DNA from: Hyaloscypha bicolor E
Lineage: Eukaryota > Ascomycota > Leotiomycetes > Helotiales > Hyaloscyphaceae
DNA: 64,000 bases
Assembly (NCBI RefSeq): GCF_002865645.1
Contig: NW_020194691.1
Location: forward strand, 1,240,001 to 1,304,000
Direction of reading: 5' to 3'
Shown here in pieces: positions 44,662 to 56,565 of the stretch; positions within the stretch are counted from its first letter, which is position 1, and the number at the start of each line of letters is the position of its first letter. A program made the position numbers and the translations under genes. A model generated the notes under the pieces. The model was not told where the DNA came from. It worked only from the letters and a program-made list of their open reading frames with translations, and made no database searches.

Positions 44662-45903
44662 ATGTCCAAGGATCAACCCGAACCGGTTGTCGCCGTTGCT
44701 CAGGAGGTTCGCGTCATTAGCCCTGGGCCGAATGCCCAAGTCAGAAAAACCTCGGTGCGCGAGAGAACTTCACAGAACAACCAGCCCGACAGCTCTATTC
44801 AAGAACAAGATGAGCGCGAGAATGCCCGTGGCGCGGCCCTTGTGCCGGTCATGAGAACAGGAGACCAAGACCACAAGACGCAATTGTTTCCCGTCGACCA
44901 GGTACTTTCTCCAAACCCTGGACCTTCTGATCTTGGATCTCCCGACACGACGCCTCCTAGCAAGAGGAAGGCGGGACTTTCACTAACTCAGCTTGCTAAG
45001 AGCATGAGTGATCTGGCAGTAAACCAAAAGAAGCGCCGCCTAGACCCGACACCGAAGCACAAGTGGACGAATTGGTCTAGGTTGACAAGTCCAGCTTTTA
45101 TTAGCCAGCCAACCCCCAAAAATTTGGTCGCTGTTGAACAATCTCGAGACGTAGATACTCCCATGGCAGGTTGGTACAATCATCCATCATAAGGCATGGC
45201 GCTGACGTTCAAGATTCTGTTTCGATTCCAATTCCAGGTCAGTCAAAGATCCCTCCCTGAGGTCAAGACTTGGACTGCTCTGATGTATGAAATCGACTTC
45301 GTGGAATAAAGCTGATAAGGTTCAGTATACAAACCATACAAGATTCGGGAGAGCAGGCTGGGTGGGATGGGCATGTTTGCGACCACAGATATTCCCAAGG
45401 GTAAGATAATTACCGAAGAACAATCACTCATTCGATTACTGTGCTTCGACGTGTGCGCCACTGAAGACGATCCTTCCTATCGCGACATGGTCGAAACTCT
45501 TACTTATCAATTCGACCACCTAGCCTCGCCAGAAGACAGAGCTTTCACCGAAAACCTGGAGCCATTCTACGGCGAAGAATCTTTTGTCCTGAGAGTCATG
45601 CGAAAGTACGGCTTCGAGGCTTATCATTCGGAGTGCTTCCCCTGTACAGCTTTATTTCGGGACATTTGCCGAGCCAATCACTCTTGTGACAGAGCGAATG
45701 CTTATATTGTCAACTTGGGCAACGAGAACGACTCGTCAACTGGTAGGTTGACAGCGTCTCGGGCAGTTGAGATAGGAGAGGAGATTCTGATTGATTACAC
45801 TGTTCTGGGATGGGCACTACTTGAGAAGGGGGAAATGCTCAAGAAGTATAGGTTCGTTTGTAGTCGGTCGTCGTGCAAGTCTTGCTATGAGGGCTTTGAG
45901 TAG
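44662..45903 (+). CDS. SET-domain protein, about 363 aa
   Basis: Exons 44662-45169 and 45320-45903; phases agree with a 150-bp intron. ATG 44662 (MSKDQPEPVVAVAQEVRVIS) begins a disordered basic/Ser/Pro N-terminus with SKRKAGLSLTQLAKSMSDLA. The SET domain follows: YKIRESRLGGMGMFATTDIP, KGKIITEEQSLI, then RANHSCDRANAYIV (the NHSC motif that closes the AdoMet pocket), SRAVEIGEEILIDYT (GEEI..Y) and a post-SET-like FVCSRSSCKSC. This resembles the SMYD/SET5-like group of lysine methyltransferases common in fungi. Its substrate is unknown. The intron is the least certain part of the model. Confidence 0.82.
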
Positions 45904-46783
45904 GACTATTAGTAGTGGGGAAGAAGTTCATAGGCAAGATTTCGATTGCGAGAAGGATTGCTTAGTCGTGGTTCACTAGAACAATAGAATCATTGCCTTT
46001 GCATGGTCCAGAAGTCTTTGATCGAACTTTTCCCTAACATCACTCGAGCTCACATGCGTATTGAAAGTGCAAAAGAAATCATCTTTATAGATACACTCGT
46101 GGTGTTTTTGCAAACGTGCTGTAGCTAGAATGCTTCTTTGTATTCGTGATCCCTCCGCCACAATAATACGCACGTGATGCAGGCTTGCTTTCAAAGTCAA
46201 AGCAAGGAATTTGCTGAGCTGGAGCGCTCTCCGACATGTTTGTGAATGGCCACTATTGAGAGCAAGGTAGCTGTGGTTGGCCACTTAGGTAAGACGATGA
46301 CAATTGTATGAACGAAACAGTGTTTAGCTGGTAATTAAGCTTCAAAGTATAAGGGTAAAGTTGATATAGATTGAGATTTCTAAAGTACAAGAAGTGCGGA
46401 CTAGAAGAGGGTTGATATGCCTCTGCAGCTGAGCTAATCCTAATGGAGATGATGAGGTGAATGGCAACTGACAGATGACGAAGATTATCCACTTTAGTAG
46501 CGGGTTAAATGCCATTGGCCACTCCTAAGTCTTTTACAGGATCGATCTAAATAATACCATCCATTGTTCTTAAAGCTCATATCAGTAATAAGTTCAACCA
46601 AGATCTATTTTCATAATGCCATTTATCCCTTACCAAGTCACAATTCAAGCCAACTGTGCCAGAGATCAAGGGATATGACATCCTGAGAGTGCAAAGAAAA
46701 CAACTGTATTTCTATCTTTCCCATTTTCTCTGCTTTTCAACACACTTTAAATCCTCAACGTCTACCATCTAGTGTATGTCTAA
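45904..46783. other. Intergenic
   Basis: 3' flanks of two convergent genes. A minus-strand frame near 45976-46284 lacks any signature. Nothing called. Confidence 0.45.
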
Positions 46784-47512
46784 TTAGTTTACCGCCTCAA
46801 CTTCGGCGGCGTTAGAAAATCCCCTGTACTCCTCCTCTCCAATCCTTGCCAACACCGAATCATCAATCTTTCTCCACTTCAACCCATACAACTCCTGGAA
46901 ACTCATAATCATTGGGCGCCACTTATCAGGATCAACCCGATTTTCCTTCCCATCCATCCTAATTTCTTCATGGACGTGTGTCCTCAACACCTTGACCTCC
47001 AGCGCAATAAAACCTTTTGTATCAGCATCCTGCATCATCTCATAGACCCCAACAAGCTCCGCCTCCATCTGGGCCGGACACTCCATAATCCTGGCTGGGC
47101 GAACCAAATCCGATTTGAGCGGCGTCAACTTTGCATGACCGAACTTGTCATGAACGTATGCATATCCATTCATTCTCTTGAAATATTTGTACCCTTCATC
47201 CGGTTTTGCGGTCAATATCTCCTCAGAGCCCGTTGTTCGCGCGAGAGCGTTGACGGCCCCTGTCATGCTGTCTGAAGGGAGGTTGAGAACGCACTGCTTG
47301 GTGCGGAGAAGATTTATAGTCGTCTGTGAGATGGCACCGAGGCCGAGCATGCAGCGATTTCCGAGCCACCAGGCCGAAGACATCGGGGCTATGTTGAAGC
47401 TGAGGTCAGGATTTTCGGTAGTAATAAGGACGACTGGTGTGCCCCAATAAAAGATCGCCGGGGAGATGGTGCTGTGCTTTGGGACAAGCTCGCTATCTTG
47501 GATTGATCCCAT
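46784..47512 (-). CDS. Flavin-reductase-like FMN-binding split-barrel protein, 242 aa
   Basis: Single exon from ATG 47512 (MGSIQDSELVPKHSTISPAI); the frame is open further upstream but Met37 of it is the natural start. The fold is shown by YWGTPVVLITTENPDLSFNI, APMSSAWWLGNRCMLGLGAI and SQTTINLLRTKQCVLNLPSD, the FMN-binding strand order of flavin reductase-like domains. PARIMECPAQMEAELVGVYE follows, and the tail is LYGLKWRKIDDS. Typical length. Probably a cytosolic FMN protein; fungal members of this group lack a defined role, so no specific reaction is proposed. Confidence 0.87.
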   Translation of the reverse strand: MGSIQDSELVPKHSTISPAIFYWGTPVVLITTENPDLSFNIAPMSSAWWLGNRCMLGLGAISQTTINLLRTKQCVLNLPSDSMTGAVNALARTTGSEEILTAKPDEGYKYFKRMNGYAYVHDKFGHAKLTPLKSDLVRPARIMECPAQMEAELVGVYEMMQDADTKGFIALEVKVLRTHVHEEIRMDGKENRVDPDKWRPMIMSFQELYGLKWRKIDDSVLARIGEEEYRGFSNAAEVEAVN

Positions 47513-48341
47513 TGTATCGAATTTGAGAAGATGACTTTTGGAAGAAGGGTGATTTGGTAAGACGAGAAAGAATGAGATTCGGGTTTGGGAATGTGATAAA
47601 CCATCAGGGAGAATGAACAAGTCTTATATGTCTTTCAAAAACTCTAAAGTTTCTATCCTTGTTCAATAGAAAGCCTTTTTAGTCACAAATTTTAGCAGCG
47701 ACGAAGTTTAGAGATATGTGGGGCAATTGTGCTGAAATTGACCTATGAAGCCCCTTAATGCTTGTGAATTGTCCACTTCACCACTACGAAACTCCGTAGC
47801 TTAAATCACATCAGTGACCCAAGATGTGATGCAGCAGGGATAAAGTAGGAAGTGTCGAGGTTTGGTTGAAACTTGAGTAGCTGGAGTCCAATATTTAATT
47901 GGTCAGTTCAATAGCAACATGGAAATCAGTCAGTCTATAGGGGGATACTAGACGAGATGCGCCGATAAGCGAAGGCATCGAGGCACTCTAATTGGCCACT
48001 TTGAGAGCATAAACAAAGTACGATGACATTTATCCTACCGTCGACCTTCTTACTATAATATTCTCCGCGGACCAGTCCCAATTTTAGTCGAGAAATGTGA
48101 CTCACAAGCAAGAAGTCTATAATGGGTTACGGAGTCGAGAATAATATCACGAGAAGCTTTATTCCCAGGCTCGTCGGAAAATGATCCAGGCATCTTGTTA
48201 TCGGGGACTGACGGGTCGAGCACATGAAGGATCATTCCTTCCTTCTTGATGTGTTCCATGCGAGATGGCCTCTAATGGCTGGATGTATGGCAATTTCTTA
48301 GGTCCAAACTTGATGGTAGCATTCACATCATCCCCTGCCGA
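47513..48341. other. Intergenic
   Basis: Promoter of the flavin-reductase gene and an unassigned minus-strand frame at 48053-48259 (GMILHVLDPSVPDNKMPGSF). Nothing else seen. Confidence 0.4.
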
Positions 48342-48790
48342 TTATGACTGATCTGAGTTTGCTGCTGATGTGCTTGCAGGGTTGTCGGTTACTGGGGGAG
48401 ATTCCTTCCCAGCGAGAATGAATTCAAGAAGCACTCTGAAGTTTTCAAATGCTGGGCCATTGATAAGTAAATTCTTGACCCGCTGAATATTCGATAGCTC
48501 TTCGTCATGTTCAGTCTGATCCCCAGAACCATCACTACCTTGCACGACTCTGAGTCCAGAAAAATGTTGGAGATACGTTATAACCGCCTCGTCCTTGTTA
48601 GATTTCGCGGATGTCCTTCCATCATTCTGATAGGCATATGCTCTATGTTTGGAACGCAAGGCTGCAGGCAAGGCGGACCGAAGTTCTGGTTGCATCAAGT
48701 AATAATCACGTTCTTGAATATCCATTACCTTGAACGTGGTAGGTTTGCGTATTCCGCTGTTCAAACTGTTGAGTACCCAAGCCCTCTATG
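48342..48790 (-). CDS. Hypothetical protein fragment, possible last exon
   Basis: The frame is open from an AG near 48791 with AWVLNSLNSGIRKPTTFKVM and DIQERDYYLMQPELRSALPA, then a charged middle and SNIQRVKNLLINGPAFENFR, LLEFILAG and a Ser/Asn tail. The pattern of a helical C-terminal segment around a long loop recalls fungal hypothetical proteins of the incompatibility neighbourhood, but I do not recognise the family. The only ATG in frame is at 48725, so either it is short (127 aa) or upstream exons are missing. Treat as partial. Confidence 0.4.
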
Positions 48791-49167
48791 ATGTAAGTGT
48801 GAAAATTTTAAATGACCTGTTAAGACCGAGTAGTTAATTTGCGCAAGAATCACTCGTGAGAGTGATAGGTTAGAGAGGTAACACGATGCATTCGCGCATG
48901 TTAACCGGAGCTTTGTACAAGTATGAAGTCTCACTTGAGGACTCGAGCAGGATGCAGTGACTCCTAACTGCCATCTCCCTCGGTCTGGGCCGATCTATTG
49001 AATCGCTTTTGGTAATCTCAGGTGCAATTGCACCTCACAGCTCAAGATGAGATTCCATCGTTCCCACCATAATCGTTTCCCCCGCGAACAACGGTTTAAT
49101 GTCTCTCCCCTCTCCCGTTCCTGTTCGTCTCATAAGCAGTGAGCGAGAAAATTTCCTTTGACGGTAC
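48791..49167. other. Intergenic
   Basis: No feature identified. Confidence 0.4.
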
Positions 49168-49826
49168 TCACAATTCATTGCTATTCGCCGGATCCTCAAA
49201 CTGCCTCCTCCGCCTCATAATTTCTCTCTCAGCCCTTCGCCATTGCCAAAAGAATACAGCCGCCGCTATCGCTGCTATTCCAAACCCAACGCCCAACCCA
49301 GCACCTACACCTATGATTGTAGTTTTCTCCGATCCACAATTAGTAGCGGTTATAGTCGATGTCGCAGTAGCGGTTATAGTCGAGCTTATGGTAATCGAAG
49401 GAGCGTCAGGGCTGGTGCCGATTAATGCCCCCGCAGACCCGGCTTGAATGCTGAAGGAACCGTTTCCTGAAGTGCAGGAATTGCGTGCTGCCTGGTCCGT
49501 TCCACAAGCAAAAATGTAGGGCGCATCGCAGGGCGTCAATACCACATCTCCACGAAACTTGTCGCCTAATATCGATTTAGTGAATGAAATTTGGGGTTCT
49601 TGACTCGCCATAACGTACCGATCGTGCACTGTTGGGGACAACCTACAGTGCCGTTGAATTTTTGATCAGTGCAGCCTCGCCGGACCAGCGCGCTCAATCC
49701 GGTAGAGAAACAGTACCCGTTCTTGACACAAAGATCTCCAGCACGGCAGCAGTGCGAGACTGCAGCAGTGGTGTTGCAAGGAATCAGACCTTCGCCGGGT
49801 TGGCCATCAGGATAATAGCATGTCAT
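49168..49826 (-). CDS. Cys-rich single-pass membrane protein, 201 aa
   Basis: Exons 49619-49826 and 49168-49565; phases agree. The ectodomain begins at once (MTCYYPDGQPGEGLIPCNTT) and has a dense Cys pattern: HCCRAGDLCVKNGYCFSTG, RRGCTDQKFNGTVGCPQQC, CDAPYIFACG, SCTSG and one more near TNCGSEK. A Ser/Thr-rich stalk leads to one TM helix (IGVGAGLGVGFGIAAIAAAV) and a basic cytosolic tail (WQWRRAEREIMRRRRQFEDP). This build is common in ascomycete surface proteins of unknown role. There is no signal peptide from this ATG; a small upstream exon supplying one is likely but not identified. Confidence 0.78.
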
Positions 49827-50198
49827 TATGATCTTAACGCGTCGACATGTTTGTAACGGTGAGATGTGTCTGTGTTTATGTATGGGGAAGGCTGGGCTTG
49901 AGGTGGAGTCGTGGCGCTCTCGCCCGTGTGTGGCGCGCCTGGACTGGCTTGGAATATTGGTGTCCAGGACGAATGTGGAGGAGGCTGCGGGATCGTGACA
50001 CCATTATTTGCATGTGAGTGGACAAGATAATCGAGGCGCTCGCCCGCTGCTCAGTGAGCCTTATTCTAGGCTGAGTTGCCCCTGTATTCCCTAAATGAAG
50101 GTCTTGACAGTTTCAGATCCAAATTGAATGTGCCACGATCTTCCAAGAAATACTGCATATCTGATACTGTAGATAGAACCGATATCTTCGGATTGCAA
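49827..50198. other. Intergenic
   Basis: Promoter of the Cys-rich gene and 3' flank of the ankyrin gene. Nothing specific. Confidence 0.45.
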
Positions 50199-52488
50199 TC
50201 AGCCTTCTAGCTCGACAAATAGAGGTAGGGGTGAGTCGCTGTTGATCCCAGGTTGCGCTCCATGGCGAAGGAGCATGTCCTTCGTTTTCAGATATTTGCC
50301 AGCTTCTGCGAGATCAAGAGCGGTTCTCCCACTTTTGTCTTTCGCATTGAGGAACTGCTGAGACTGTGGATGTTTCAAGAGAAGTTCGGTAGCTCTCCAT
50401 GCGCCATTCGCTGCTGCCCAGGCTAGAGGCGTCCGCAAGACTTTCCCATCTCTTCCGTCTAGCCTAGCATTCTTGGCGAGTAGAAGCTGGATAATAGATT
50501 CATGGCCGTTTAAAACAGCCCAAATTAGAGGCGTGCGTTGGTGTTTTGAGTCTCTGCAGTCGAGGTAAGGATCACACTCTTTAAGGAGAATCTCAACTGC
50601 TCCTACTCGTCGCTTCTCTTTCTTTGGATTCATGGATAATTCGATCAATGCCGTGTTGATCGTATCTGGATCCAATAAAGACCTTACATGAGGGAGTCTG
50701 CTCCACGATGAGAGATTTTTCAAGTCGTCTTTCTCTGCCGAAATAGCTGCTTGAATGAATTCATGATTTGCGGCCGCTCGCTTTGCTGTAGAGCCTGTGC
50801 GGAGTAGTGTATCACTACTACCACTTGATATTGTTGTCCGGCTTCTGGAACTGAGTTGGCTGAAACGAGTTGTAGAGGCTGATGTAGATTCCAAATCACC
50901 GTTTGTATTGATGGATAAACGTTGAAATGCATTGCGTGGGGATTGTGGGGAGGAATATGGTGAGGTTAACTCCAAATTATCATTGGACGGGCCCATTTGG
51001 CTTCCCGGTGATGTTGGGAAATTGGGAACTGAGACTGAGGTAATGTCAAAGCCTTGATGAAGAACTGTAGGTGGTTCTTGCACTGCGACTGCTGCGCCGA
51101 CGATCGGATCTTGCAAAGAAGGAGATGCATCAGTGATAGCCTCTTGACGAGATAGTTGCAATGGAGATGGCCAAAGGGCTCCGGCAGTAGAGTTTGTCCT
51201 GTCTAGATTTCGTAAACCTAAATCTGGCTGGGGGCTAGCCCCGATGGGCTGGCTAGTTGTCGATTGTCTGATTCTTTGACCATCTTGCAAACCGCCGAAA
51301 CATCCTCCCTCGAATACATAACCAGCCGATCGAGAATGAGCAGGCGATTGGTGTGTTTGCGGCCAAGACGACTGAGCGCGTTCCCCCAGACTGGCGATTT
51401 CAGCCAAATGACTAGAGTCACCTATGTCATCCATATGTTCTGTTCCCTGCAGGAAGACATCTCCCTCATCGCCTCTCAAAGAGGGGAGTTGTTTAGGTCT
51501 CGCACTGAGTAGCGCGTTGACCTGGGAGATAGAGTCGGTTGGTAAGCAGGAGTTATCAGAATCATATGGCTCTTCAGCAAGGTCGAATGATTTCCTAGCA
51601 TATTGGCCATGAAGATCTCCGGCGGCTGGCTGAGAAGCTAAGATTTGACGACGCCTTCCGGATAAGGGGGATGTGCCACCACTATATGGTGAAGAGAACT
51701 CTCCTTGGGAGGCAATTCGTAGATCGCTTGTAGTAGCCGGCGGTTGTTTTCCGTTTTGAATTCGCTGCAACAACGCCGCCTTGATCCAGTCTTTATGCCC
51801 CTCGATTTCAACCTTCGAAAATCCTTCTTCTGCCAATTCTTTCTTCCACAGATTCCATTGTACCTCCGACTCATTGTCATCTTCCGCTAGGGTAAGGACT
51901 GTCTCTGCTCTCCGCCCGGCTCGCACGTCGGCAATCAGCTCGTCCAATTTCTTTTCGATCCTCCCCAAAGATCCCGTATTCAGAGTTGTCAGATATAGTG
52001 TAAGATACGATTTGTGTACCATCAAATCATTCCTTATATCCTGCAAGTTTCCCGCAGCAAATTTAATCCTATCCCATGTCCGTTTGGAGTCCGTCCCGAG
52101 GGATCCGTGCTTGATGAGGAGTTTGTTCAGCGATAGTAATACACTTTGGCAGTTCTCCCCTAGCAGGCCCAGCTCCTGCCTCTTCACTGCTCCCGTTCGG
52201 TTGAATACAGAGTCCGGGTTATCGACTTCGTCTTCGAGTTCTTTGAGAACGGTATGCAACGCAATGACTACCGTTCCAATTAGCAGTTGTCCCAACGCGT
52301 TTGGAACACCCAGAGAGCATACCTTCGTGTGAAATCTCTTCAAATGCCCCCCCTGCTCCCTTGCCTGTACAACACCATCAGTAAGGATCCACGCTCCGAT
52401 GGCCCTTTTTCCACTAACATGATTTATAGACTTTCCAGGCCAGCTTCCCCACCGCGATGAAGTCACCGACCGAAAACCCGAGGCTCAT
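50199..52488 (-). CDS. Ankyrin-repeat protein with fungal STAND-type N-terminal domain, 726 aa
   Basis: Exons 52419-52488, 52323-52364 and 50199-52267; phases agree. ATG 52488 gives MSLGFSVGDFIAVGKLAWKV and YKSCKGAGGAFEEISHEVIA, the hallmark start of a domain found at the N-terminus of many fungal NLR-like and ankyrin proteins, followed by a helical bundle (LHTVLKELEDEVDNPDSVFN, LGENCQSVLLSLNKLLIKHG). A Ser/Pro-rich middle of about 300 residues is probably disordered. The C-terminus carries at least three ankyrin repeats: RTPLIWAVLNGHESIIQLLL, RTPLAWAAANGAWRATELLL and RTALDLAEAGKYLKTKDMLL. There is no NACHT or NB-ARC domain. It may work in signalling or self-recognition; this is inference from the N-terminal domain only. 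Confidence 0.87.
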
Positions 52489-54330
52489 CGTCGCACTTTG
52501 CTATATTTCGTACTTCTCGCTCTTGCGCATCCTTTATACTGACAGGTGCCATCGCGCCAGCGATCAAGCGGGGTGTGGGCGCAACTGGGCGTGCCGTGTT
52601 GTGTGGGTGGACAAGGCTGTGAAGTTGGGCGGAGCCAGCGCCTCAGAACGCCAAGCGCTCGCTTCAGCAAGTCAACGGCAGGCACAGCCAGGCCGGGCGT
52701 CGTCTGAACCTCTTGTTGTATCTTCACACTATTTCTAATTTTCTTTATATTCCCAAATTAACAGCAACAATCGTCAGGGCCACCTAGTTGTCTCTGGCAG
52801 CTGTCCCCAGAATCTTGCTAGCCAAAGTGCTGCTCTCGACTCCTCAAATCTAGCTCATCGAATGCGGCTGAAGATGTGAATCAGCGGGGCTGTCATTGCG
52901 ACTGTGATCCGAGCTGAACAACTACCAGCTTGTTATTCTCCATGACACCTTCAAGTATTCAATACCCACCAGGCCCATTGGATCATTCTATGTCTCAGTG
53001 TTACAGATCCACCCGCAGCAGGACAAAGCTGGCTAAGACCCTTCAAAGCAGTATCAAATGTAGTCTACATTTGTATTTGTATTGAGCCAAGTCTAGCTAT
53101 TACGTTTTGTGGCGTACGGAGTATGGCTAAGTCCACTAGAAAGATGGCGCTGAGTAAGCTCTAGGCAATTCTCGAACGCCCCCAATGGTACTGGTTCCGG
53201 TATCTGACTTGATGCGCCACATTCTATCAGATCGACGCCTGGGGATTTTCTGAATGGCTTCATAAACCTTCAGTTTTGGGAAGTTTGTGTATTTAGCATC
53301 TTCATAATTATGTAATCGGCAATCCTTTGATCGATGGGGATCATTGAGTTGGTCCATTGTTTGCTTCTTGTCACCAAGTACTTCACCCCTCTTCATTTAT
53401 GTGGCTTCTCCTTTTGTTGCAAGCCAAAAAATATCCACCTTCTGACTTCTTCACCGCTTCTGACAGACTTAGCAAGGCTACAATAGCCCCAATCTTACTC
53501 AAATGTGCGATTGTTGCTCCGCTTTTGGTCGCTGTAATGTCTCAGCCAACGCGTAACCCGTTGCCTTTTCCTGTATTATTCGGACTTCGCAATCAGCTTC
53601 AGCCTACCCGGTGAACATACTGAAATGATGGAAGCCTTTCATGCCATAAGAATTCGCTGTCTTGAACTTTCTCATGAGCGACATATCTTGATATTGTATA
53701 GCATTAATCATACTCTCTGTCACAGCTATCAAGGCGCAGTCGATATCTTCAGACTGTATCAGTAAGCGTGACCACGTCTCTGGCAATTACTTGTCCCAAA
53801 TACTTACACAAGTATATACTTATATGAACCCAACTGCCTGGACCATCCGCGTCAGGGCCAGCACAGCTCGGCAGCGGTAGGAATCGATCCATAATCAGTT
53901 ACGACAGTATCCGCTTTGGAATCGGGAAGCGATCCTCGAAATTGGGGTGTCGAGCATTTTAAAACTGGAACCTCGTTAGATTTCCATCACCACGGCAAAT
54001 ATGTGGTTGATTTCACATTCGGTTTGTCCCTGATGTTCTCCCCACACCGATCCACTTTCTTCGTTGGATTTACCGGAATCAACCGTTGCACTCGAGAAAG
54101 ATTCGAATTTTGGACCACCTGGTGTAGTGACAGTCGCCATTGCAAATAGTGTTCGGAGTACTGCTCTGGAGAATAATGGTTTAGTGGAGCACCCGGAATT
54201 TCCAAGAGGCAGGTTGAGGAACTAGGTCCAGTTTTAGGTGCGGTAAGGCATGCCAATTTGAGTCAAGATTCAATTTCTGGTCGCAAGTCGAAAAGGTTCT
54301 GCTCCAGAGAGCGACTAAACAGCACACTAG
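52489..54330. other. Intergenic, 1.8 kb
   Basis: Several frames without family match. The most coding-like is on the minus strand at 53136-53396 (KYTNFPKLKVYEAIQKIPRR), 86 codons, not called. No repeats noted. Confidence 0.4.
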
Positions 54331-54947
54331 AAATTCTTAAACTGTCCATGGGCCTTTTTCGGGCAACTTCGGCGAGGCAAACAGAATGGACTCTTCGGTG
54401 TCAACAGTACTTGCCAGAACACGGACTGGTCTGAGGTTTCCGAGGCAAAACAAGACTTTCCAAACTTCAGCGAAGACACGACTTTTCCGTTTGACGAGCT
54501 CAGTTTCTTGCATGGCGTCGAGATGAGCCCAAAATTTCCTCCAATGGATCCTAAAATGAGCTTCAGTATCTCAGACAGCGCTCTATCATCTAGCCAAGAA
54601 AATTTGTTCTCGTCCACTTCTTCCTCGTCCTCCCACGAGTTCAATATCTCAGATAGCCCTCCAATATCCAGTCAAGAAAGCTGTTCTCCTCGTCGAATCC
54701 TACAATCTTTGCCCCCCCCCCCAGCACCGTCACCACCAACAACTCGCCGGACCGCCCCTTTTGTTACATCCGCAGCAAGTCGTTCAAGAGAACAGGCAAT
54801 CTGAAACGCCATGAAGGCGTGCATTTACCAGAGCAGTGGAAATATTATTGTAAGCAGCCGGATTGTGTGAGGAAGGGACGCAAAGGATTCTATGGAAGGA
54901 ATAAGTTGAGAGCGCATGAAGAGCAGGTGCAGGGGTTGGACTTGTAG
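54331..54947 (+). pseudogene. C2H2 zinc-finger protein relic with poly-C frameshift
   Basis: One frame reads NTDWSEVSEAKQDFPNFSED, MSPKFPPMDPKMSFSISDSA and a Ser-rich run to SCSPRRILQSLPPPPAPSPP. After a tract of 11 C at 54712-54722 the homologous frame moves by one: FCYIRSKSFKRTGNLKRHEG, then YYCKQPDCVRKGRKGFYGRN and KLRAHEEQVQ, ending TAG 54945-54947. In the first finger the second Cys reads Arg (CYIR where CYIC is expected), and the second finger's last His is replaced. The frame change, the lost zinc ligands and another apparent shift near 54393 suggest a decayed transcription factor. The poly-C shift alone could be an assembly or slippage error. Confidence 0.6.
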
Positions 54948-55496
54948 CTTGCAGTTGAGGTGACAAGACGGAGTAGTCTTTTGGGTATTTTTGGGATTTC
55001 GGCGTAAGAGAGGGTGAAGAAAGAGTTTAGAAGAGGAAGTTTTGGCTTGGCTCGAACTCGAGTGAAGAGCTTGAAGCGTGTAATTGGGGATGAAAAGCAC
55101 TAGCTCCGGATGGTTGGAGAACTTCCTGCCTTTCTACTATGTTATACAATGAATCTTGATCAGTGCAATAAAAGTATAACAAACTTGTGAGACTTGCTAG
55201 AATATTTGGCGAGATGCTCGGGAAACTTCCTGTGCTTGGACATAACGGGCCAGGAGCCGGTATCGAGATTTTGGCCTTGTGTGCAAATCAATGGATACTA
55301 TTGATTGATGAATACTAACAAAGCATTTCACAACTGCATGAAGGAAAACGCCTTCAATGCATATGACCCCGTGACGCCATATCGCTAATAAACTGAAAAG
55401 GGATGTTCAACGTTCTACGCTCATGAAGCAATGCAAAAGCATCTCCTATCCGGCCAAACGTCATCCAAGCATCATTATGTTGTTCTCGTAGCCACA
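54948..55496. other. Intergenic
   Basis: Between the C2H2 relic and the SPT2 gene, tail to tail. Nothing specific. Confidence 0.45.
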
Positions 55497-56565
55497 TTAT
55501 CGTCGTGCCTTGGCCATAGCAGTTAATCTTCTCCGCTTCTCTTCTTTTTCTCGCTTGTGTTGATTCTCCTCAGCCAGGGCTTCGGCATCCTCACGACGAG
55601 CAATGCGAGCAGCTTCTTCTTCCTCCTCGTCAACTTCGAAGGCAGCGGCTTCCATGTCGGAAGAGACATCAGAGGCGTAATCCTCTTCTTCCTCTTCTTC
55701 CTCTTCCTCGTCCTCACTACGGTAGAATTGGTGTTTGGATGAGGAGTCGTATCTATCATCGCGGTATCTGTCAGGACCTCGATCATACCGAGAAGAACCA
55801 GATGCAGATGGTCGAGAAGAAACTTTTGCACCAAGTTTAGGTCGGGCTGTTCCAGTATACCCTGTTGTTGCCGTAGCAGCTTTCTTGACCTTCTTCTCTT
55901 CCAAAGCTTCCGCAGACTTCTTTCCAGTGCCAACCTTTCCGTTCGAGACCGTCCGCTCACTGCCCTCAGCACCATTCCGTCCATCCTTGAGCAGTTGCTG
56001 TCCTGCTTTTCGAAATTTGCCATTCGGGCCCAGATTCTTCTGCAGATTGTGTGCCTTCGTTGCCTTCATCTCTTCCCTCTCCCGCTTGCTGGGAAGCTTC
56101 TCAATCTTCTTATGCTGAATCTTGCCAACCTGTCCCAGCGTTGCCTGTGCTGCCTTGCCTCGCGCCATAATTTCTGCATATGAGCCCTTCTTAGGAGGCT
56201 TTGCCGATTCGCTTTGCGGAGGTGGTGTTGGTTGCCCATTTTTGAAAGTGGTCGAAGGACTCTGCAAAGACGGCCGACCATTCTGACTCAACTTCATTTT
56301 TGCCATTGAGGAATCGGCTGCCGGCCGCTTGGATACTTGTGTAGTCGGATTTGAAGAGCCACCCGTTGGCGGTCCGGTCCTCTGTATCTTGTCTACGGGC
56401 TTCCGGAGCTGCTCATCGGGTTTGCGCTTTGGGAGTGGAGGTATGGTATGTGTTGTCGCCGTGGGACTCGGCTCCCCTGTAATCTGGGCTAAGATATCAC
56501 CGATCTGGGCCATCTTCTCAGTATATTTTGCAAGCTGGTACCCAGAGAGTTAGGCTTACCGGCAT
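55497..56565 (-). CDS. SPT2: SPT2 histone chaperone/chromatin protein, 337 aa
   Basis: I model a 6-nt first exon (56560-56565, ATG CCG) and a second exon 55497-56504, giving MPIGDILAQITGEPSP, the usual fungal SPT2 start. Without the intron the frame starts MAQIGDIL. Basic disordered stretches (KPPKKGSYAEIMARGKAAQA, KKIEKLPSKREREEMKATKA) lead to an acidic tract and the SPT2 C-terminal domain: DYASDVSSDMEAAAFEVDEE, then EEAARIARREDAEALAEENQ and a Lys/Arg tail. The family binds H3-H4 during transcription elongation in the nucleus. Length fits. The codon pattern in the acidic run is repetitive (GAG/GAA) but normal. Confidence 0.9.

Noticed and set aside
53136..53396. 86-codon minus-strand frame starting MKRGEVLGDKKQ
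   Set aside because: Has an ATG and normal composition but no homology cue; too short to support alone.
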